Positions 60,438 to 64,000 of a stretch of 64,000 nucleotides of DNA are shown one piece after another. Source of the DNA: CAKVLG01 sp045637805 (GTDB lineage Bacteria > Bacillota > Clostridia > Christensenellales > UBA1242); contig JAZUAE010000028.1 in the NCBI GenBank assembly GCA_045637805.1, positions 1 to 64,000 of the forward strand, given 5' to 3'. The position numbers and the translations under genes are program-made. Positions within the stretch are counted from its first letter, which is position 1. Every line of letters starts with the position of its first letter. The notes below the pieces were generated by a model. That model was given only the letters and a program-made list of their open reading frames with translations. It was not told where the DNA came from and did no database searches.

Positions 60438-60467
60438 ATAATATATTTTATAATCACTCATTGTCAA
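60438..60467 (-). promoter_or_regulatory. ruvC: ruvC operon promoter
   Basis: Minus strand TTGACA (60462-60467), 18 bases, TATTAT (60438-60443), giving a leader of about 16 bases. I see no LexA box next to it. Confidence 0.75.
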
Positions 60468-60483
60468 ACAAAATCTCTAAAAT

Positions 60484-60506
60484 AAAAAACAGCGGGGTTT
60501 CCGCTG
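60484..60506 (-). terminator. Terminator of the yebC-like gene
   Basis: Stem CAGCGG/CCGCTG (60490-60506, loop of 5) followed by six Ts on the minus strand. Confidence 0.88.
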
Positions 60507-60510
60507 CTGA

Positions 60511-61227
60511 TTAATCTGCGTTATTGTAAACATTTTGTACGTCGTCGAGTTCATCTAAGGCATCTGTTAGTTTCTCAATAGTGGCATTTTGTTCCTCAGA
60601 AAGTTCAATGTAATTCATAGGAACGTAGTCTTTATTACTTTGAGCTACAGTCATGCCTGCGTCTGCGAAAGCTTTTGACACATCATGAAGTTTGTCAGTT
60701 GTACAATATACAACAAAAGCATCGTCCTCAGTTTGCACGTCATCTGCCCCGCTGTCAAGCGCAACCATCATAACATCGTCTTCAGTAAGGTCGCTTTTTT
60801 CAATAACAACTACGCCTTTGTACTCGAAAAGATATGACACGCTACCATCAGTGCCAAGGTTTCCGCCAAACTTGTCAAACAAGTGACGAACATCACTAGC
60901 TGTTCTGTTTTTGTTATCGGTTAAGCATTCAACAATGTATGCCACACCATAAGGTCCATATCCTTCATAAGTAATCGGTGTATAGTTCTCAGTTGAACCT
61001 TCACCTGCCGCTTTTTTAATACTTCTTTGAATGTTGTCGTTTGGCATATTGTTTTGTTTAGCCTTTTGTACAACATCATAAAGTTTGCTATTTGTATTAA
61101 TATCAGGGCCGCCCATTTTTACCGCTACTGCTATTTCGCGACCTATTTTTGTGAATATTTTGCCACGCGCTGCGTCAGCTTTGTTTTTTGTTGCTTGTAT
61201 ATTATGCCATTTTGAATGTCCGCTCAT
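60511..61227 (-). CDS. YebC/PmpR family protein
   Basis: 238 aa, full length. Family members are described both as DNA-binding regulators and, more recently, as ribosome-associated factors that help translate proline-rich stretches. The N-terminus MSGHSKWHNIQATKNKADAARGKIFTK-type sequence and NMPNDNIQRSIKKA are diagnostic. It lies immediately upstream of ruvC, its usual position. RBS AGGAGAAA. Confidence 0.94.
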   Translation of the reverse strand: MSGHSKWHNIQATKNKADAARGKIFTKIGREIAVAVKMGGPDINTNSKLYDVVQKAKQNNMPNDNIQRSIKKAAGEGSTENYTPITYEGYGPYGVAYIVECLTDNKNRTASDVRHLFDKFGGNLGTDGSVSYLFEYKGVVVIEKSDLTEDDVMMVALDSGADDVQTEDDAFVVYCTTDKLHDVSKAFADAGMTVAQSNKDYVPMNYIELSEEQNATIEKLTDALDELDDVQNVYNNAD

Positions 61228-61237
61228 AATTTTTCTC

Positions 61238-62002
61238 CTATATACTATCTCTTTTTATTAAATACATTAATACGCTTGCACTAACGCCCGCGTTAAGTGA
61301 TTCTATCTGCTCTTTCATAGGCAGTGAAACCATTGTTTTTGCTGCAGCCTTAAGCTTTTCGCTTGGGCCATTTGCTTCGTTACCTATAACTAGCGCGCTT
61401 GGAGGCTTAACCTTTTCCATTTTAAAAACATTTTCGCCTCTAGCATCTGCAATTATTAAATTATAGCTACGTTTTTCTACAAATTCCAAAAGCTCATCTT
61501 CGGTAAGTGGATATATGTCGCAGTAAAATATTCCACCGGCACTGCTACGCACTACCTTTGGGCTGTATACGTCAACCGAGTCTATTGCAACAATGGTGTT
61601 ATACCCTGTCGCAGCTGCCGTTCTAATAATTGTGCCCATGTTTCCTGGATCCGCAATGCGGTCTAGCACCAAAATGTCGCCATCTGGGTTAAAACTCACA
61701 ACTTCAGGCATAAACACTGAAGCTAGAATACCCTGAGAGTTTTCGGTATCACTAATTTTTGAAAATACGCGCTCATTTACCGCATAAACTCTATCTTTAA
61801 CCTTGTCGATAATATCAATGTATTCGCCGATTTTCGAGCTAAGTACAAATAGTTTATCAACACCTGCTCCGCCAAGCACAGCCTCACGCACAAATTTTGG
61901 ACCTTCAACCACAAATTTAGCATGAAGGCGCCTATACTTTTTTTCATGCAGGCTACGAACTTCTTTTATTAAGTTATTGTCTACACTTGTAATAATTTCC
62001 AT
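61238..62002 (-). CDS. TrmH/SpoU family RNA 2'-O-methyltransferase
   Basis: 254 aa. An N-terminal substrate-binding domain (KYRRLHAKFVVEGPKFVREAV) and a SPOUT domain with the three motifs VLDRIADPGNMGTIIRTAAATG (about 130), ALVIGNEANGPS (about 200) and PMKEQIESLNAGVSASVLMYL. rRNA is the likely substrate. The exact nucleotide cannot be told. The start has no RBS and lies 9 bases after a -10 box. Confidence 0.93.
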   Translation of the reverse strand: MEIITSVDNNLIKEVRSLHEKKYRRLHAKFVVEGPKFVREAVLGGAGVDKLFVLSSKIGEYIDIIDKVKDRVYAVNERVFSKISDTENSQGILASVFMPEVVSFNPDGDILVLDRIADPGNMGTIIRTAAATGYNTIVAIDSVDVYSPKVVRSSAGGIFYCDIYPLTEDELLEFVEKRSYNLIIADARGENVFKMEKVKPPSALVIGNEANGPSEKLKAAAKTMVSLPMKEQIESLNAGVSASVLMYLIKRDSI

Positions 62003-62011
62003 ATGACTCTA

Positions 62012-62040
62012 ATTTTAATTATATATAAATAATTTGTCAA
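62012..62040 (-). promoter_or_regulatory. Promoter of the rRNA methyltransferase gene
   Basis: Minus strand TTGACA (62035-62040), 17 bases, TAAAAT (62012-62017). The ATG at 62002 leaves a leader of only about 2-3 bases. Confidence 0.75.
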
Positions 62041-62041
62041 C

Positions 62042-62066
62042 AAAAAAACACTGAACATTTCAGTGC
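62042..62066 (-). terminator. Terminator of infC-rpmI-rplT
   Basis: CACTGAA (62049-62055) / TTCAGTG (62059-62065), loop CAT, with seven Ts on the minus strand. Confidence 0.88.
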
Positions 62067-62079
62067 TTTTTTATTTAAT

Positions 62080-62445
62080 TTACTTTGCAGCTTTTTCTAA
62101 AGCAGCTTTAGCTTGGTTTACTACAGCCTCAAAAGCAGCTTTGTCGTTAACTGCAAGGTCTGCAAGTACTTTTCTGTTAAGTGTAATGTTTGCAAGTTTT
62201 AAACCGTGCATTAATTTTGAGTATGAAAGACCATATTCTCTTGCACCTGCGTTAAGTCTTGCGATCCAAAGATCTCTATATGTTCTTTTCTTTAATTTTC
62301 TACCAACATAAGCATAGTTACCGCTCTTCATAACAGCTTCACGAGCTACTCTATAAAGTTTGCTTTTTGCGCCTCTGTAACCTTTAGCTTCTTTTAAAAT
62401 GGCTTCTCTTTTTTTGTGTGCATTTACGCCTCTTTTAATTCTCAT
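62080..62445 (-). CDS. rplT: 50S ribosomal protein L20
   Basis: 121 aa. Binds 23S rRNA early in large-subunit assembly and, in Firmicutes and E. coli, represses its own operon. It starts MRIKRGVNAHKKREAILKEAKGY and contains YAYVGRKLKKRTYRDLWIARLN-type conserved sequence. RBS AGGAGG. Third gene of the operon. Confidence 0.98.
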   Translation of the reverse strand: MRIKRGVNAHKKREAILKEAKGYRGAKSKLYRVAREAVMKSGNYAYVGRKLKKRTYRDLWIARLNAGAREYGLSYSKLMHGLKLANITLNRKVLADLAVNDKAAFEAVVNQAKAALEKAAK

Positions 62446-62462
62446 TACCGTTTCCTCCTATA

Positions 62463-62663
62463 TTAGTCTTGGTCACCAACAAGCTTTTTAACTGTTTTAG
62501 CTTGAGTTGTTGAAACGTATCCTGTTTGACGAAGTGCACGTTTACGACCTGTTTCTTTCTTTGTTAAAATGTGTCTTTTGTTCTTGTGTGCGCGTTTGAT
62601 TTTGCCGCCTTTAAGCACTACAAATCTTTTCTTTGCTGCACTGCTATTTTTTTGCTTTGGCAT
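62463..62663 (-). CDS. rpmI: 50S ribosomal protein L35
   Basis: 66 aa basic protein with the usual MPKQKNSSAAKKRF start and HILTKKETGRKRALRQ. RBS AGGAGGAA. Lies between infC and rplT. Confidence 0.97.
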   Translation of the reverse strand: MPKQKNSSAAKKRFVVLKGGKIKRAHKNKRHILTKKETGRKRALRQTGYVSTTQAKTVKKLVGDQD

Positions 62664-62675
62664 GACTTATTCCTC

Positions 62676-63206
62676 CTATTTTGCCTTGTTTTTGTTTGTC
62701 TTTGGAACGAGCATGGTTATAATGTTGCGTCCCTCAACCTTTGGTTCATTATCCTTGGAACCGAGCTCTTCTACGAGTCCACAAAAAGTATTAACTATTT
62801 CAATTCCTCTTGCAGAATATGCTTGTTGTCTACCGCGCATACGGAGTACAACTTTAACTTTATTTCCAGCTGTTAAGAATTTCTTAGCATTGTTTGCCTT
62901 TGTTTCCATGTCGTGCATTTCGATTGTCATTGAAAGTTGCACTTCCTTGGTCTCAACGGTTTTTTGATTCTTTTTTTGCTCGCGCTCTCTTTTAGCTTTG
63001 TCAAATAAGAACTTGCCATAGTTCATAATCTTACAAACTGGTGGGTTCGTATTTGGTGAAATCTTTACTAGATCAAGGTTTGCTTCGTCTGCAATCCTGT
63101 TCGCTTCATCAGCGCTCATGATTCCAAGCTGCTCACCGTTTTCACCGATAAGTCTAACCTCTCTGTCTCTGATTTCTGAGTTAATTTGATGTTCCTGTTT
63201 TATAAT
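62676..63206 (-). CDS. infC: Translation initiation factor IF-3, probable AUU start
   Basis: 176 aa if translation begins at ATT (63204-63206 on the complement). IF-3 sequence continues in frame upstream of the first ATG (63119), giving INSEIRDREVRLIGENGEQLGIM, which is the conserved N-terminal domain. AAGGGGGAT lies 5-6 bases before the ATT, and the next codon is ATA. No ATG, GTG or TTG is available at that site. Rare AUU starts on infC are known in E. coli and allow IF-3 to repress itself. The C-terminal domain (FLTAGNKVKVVLRMRGRQ) is intact. Confidence 0.93.
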   Translation of the reverse strand: MIKQEHQINSEIRDREVRLIGENGEQLGIMSADEANRIADEANLDLVKISPNTNPPVCKIMNYGKFLFDKAKREREQKKNQKTVETKEVQLSMTIEMHDMETKANNAKKFLTAGNKVKVVLRMRGRQQAYSARGIEIVNTFCGLVEELGSKDNEPKVEGRNIITMLVPKTNKNKAK

Positions 63207-63389
63207 GGTATCCCCCTTGTAGCTCCCCGCTACGTTATTTTCTTACATAAAAAAGTGAGTGGTTAGCCCACTCACACCTATCTAAAATTACTCAGCAAAA
63301 TAAGCCCCGCCGAGGTCTAAAGATATGTTAACCAAGCAAAATCTTTCATTCGATTGGTGGAAAGTGGTCTTTCTCTTTTTTATTTAAGT
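63206..63389 (-). promoter_or_regulatory. infC leader with attenuator (L20-leader type)
   Basis: The region between the promoter and infC is about 180 bases and has no ORF. It includes an intrinsic terminator and other pairable segments. In Bacillus, L20 binds such a leader and promotes premature termination of infC-rpmI-rplT. The gene order here is the same, which supports an equivalent element. Confidence 0.7.
63249..63275 (-). terminator. Attenuator hairpin upstream of infC
   Basis: GTGAGTGG (63255-63262) / CCACTCAC (63268-63275), loop of 5, with six Ts on the minus strand, about 43 bases before the infC start. Confidence 0.88.
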
Positions 63390-63395
63390 GCCCTT

Positions 63396-63424
63396 ATTCT
63401 ATAACGAAAAATGCGTTTTGTCAA
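63396..63424 (-). promoter_or_regulatory. infC: infC operon promoter
   Basis: Minus strand TTGACA (63419-63424), 17 bases, TAGAAT (63396-63401). It begins within 20 bases of the thrS stop codon, so the infC operon is separable from thrS. Confidence 0.82.
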
Positions 63425-63440
63425 GCGTTTTTAATAAATT

Positions 63441-64000
63441 TTAAAACTCGCTAGCAAGTTCAATTCTATGGTCTTCATTCATTTCTTTGCAAACTTCGAT
63501 AAATCTGTCAAGTTTCATTGAACCAAGCATACGGTTTCCATCACGAAGTCTTACTGAAATCATATCTGCGTCTTGTTCTTTATCACCAACAACAATGATA
63601 TATGGAACTTTTTGAACTTCAAAGCCGCGTACCTTTTGTCCCATACCATCGTTAGACGTATTAACTTCACATCTAATTTTAGCTTTTGCAAGCGCTTTTC
63701 TAATTGATTCTGCATACTCTGCATGTTTATCACCTACTGGCACGATACCAACTTGAAGTGGCGCAAACCAGAATGGGAATGCTCCGGCAAAGTTTTCAAT
63801 CAAGATACCGATAAATCTTTCAAGAGAACCATAAACAACACGGTGTATAACTACTGGTGTTTTTCTTGATCCGTCTTTGTCTGTGTATGTTAAGCCGAAT
63901 CTGCCTGGAAGTTGCATATCAAGCTGGAATGTACCAGTTTGCCATTCACGGCCAAGCGCATCATACATTTTAAGGTCAATTTTTGGACCATAGAATGCAC
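63441..64000 (-). CDS. thrS: Threonyl-tRNA synthetase, C-terminal part (runs off the window)
   Basis: The frame is open to the window edge and encodes the last 186 or so residues. AFYGPKIDLK at the edge leads into DALGREWQTGTFQLDMQLPGRF (class II motif region), VIHRVVYGSLERFIGILIEN (motif 3), and then an anticodon-binding domain (FAPLQVGIVPVGDKHAEYAES). The start and any T-box leader are outside the window. It lies directly upstream of infC, as in many bacteria. Confidence 0.96.
   Translation of the reverse strand, partial: AFYGPKIDLKMYDALGREWQTGTFQLDMQLPGRFGLTYTDKDGSRKTPVVIHRVVYGSLERFIGILIENFAGAFPFWFAPLQVGIVPVGDKHAEYAESIRKALAKAKIRCEVNTSNDGMGQKVRGFEVQKVPYIIVVGDKEQDADMISVRLRDGNRMLGSMKLDRFIEVCKEMNEDHRIELASEF

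Overview
The window is low-GC DNA from a spore-forming member of the Bacillota (Firmicutes), most likely an uncultured, clostridia-like lineage. The evidence is the sporulation genes (spoIIAA-spoIIAB-sigF, spoVACDE, yunB, ylxY, an FtsK/SpoIIIE pump), Gram-positive operon orders (pnp next to rpsO, ylxY and an M16 gene; ruvCAB-queA-tgt-yajC-secDF-recJ-relA), a Gram-positive-type LexA and an L20-type attenuated infC leader. The standard genetic code fits every long gene, and a tRNA-Trp(CCA) is present. No rRNA, CRISPR array, insertion sequence or prophage is visible.

Layout. 1-455 is a five-tRNA array. 781-1801 holds a lipoprotein gene and two decayed C-terminal fragments of the same family. 1927-7563 is a sporulation block (anti-sigma module and sigma-F, spoVAC/D/E, yunB) interrupted by an opposing Asn-rich lipoprotein gene. 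7607-20950 carries a cysteine desulfurase-thiI pair for tRNA thiolation, an opposing class A penicillin-binding protein, then miaB-mutS-mutL, a YnbB-like PLP enzyme and an unusual protein with an ADP-ribosyltransferase-like N-terminus and an HD domain. 21093-23202 has an alpha-oxoamine synthase that resembles bacterial serine palmitoyltransferase, followed by a short-chain dehydrogenase. 23247-27998 has lexA with a probable SOS box, a small Cys-rich protein, tRNA-Trp, RNase HI, a membrane-tethered PadR-like regulator and a YgjP-type metalloprotein. 28042-28775 is non-coding and marks the switch from mostly plus-strand to almost wholly minus-strand genes.

From 28.8 kb to the end almost everything is on the minus strand: two probably paralogous unknown proteins, serS, a divergent Xer-type recombinase, an M19 dipeptidase, rny, an M16-ftsK-rimO-pgsA-recA operon, ylxY, a putative RiPP cassette, pnp and rpsO, recJ-relA, secD-secF, a small membrane protein, ruvC-ruvA-ruvB-queA-tgt with yajC, yebC, an rRNA methyltransferase, infC-rpmI-rplT, and the 3' part of thrS.

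Most notable items. (1) A compact RiPP-like cassette at 43341-45613: an AAA/ABC-type ATPase, a radical SAM/SPASM enzyme and a 94-residue peptide with 14 cysteines at exact four-residue spacing in a C-x-P-x pattern. It sits between pnp and ylxY, which are usually neighbours. (2) Several monocistronic or first-in-operon genes have a sigma-A-like -10 box 5-7 nt before the ATG and no Shine-Dalgarno sequence, so they are probably leaderless. (3) The ART-like plus HD fusion downstream of mutL. (4) infC probably starts at an AUU codon behind an attenuator.
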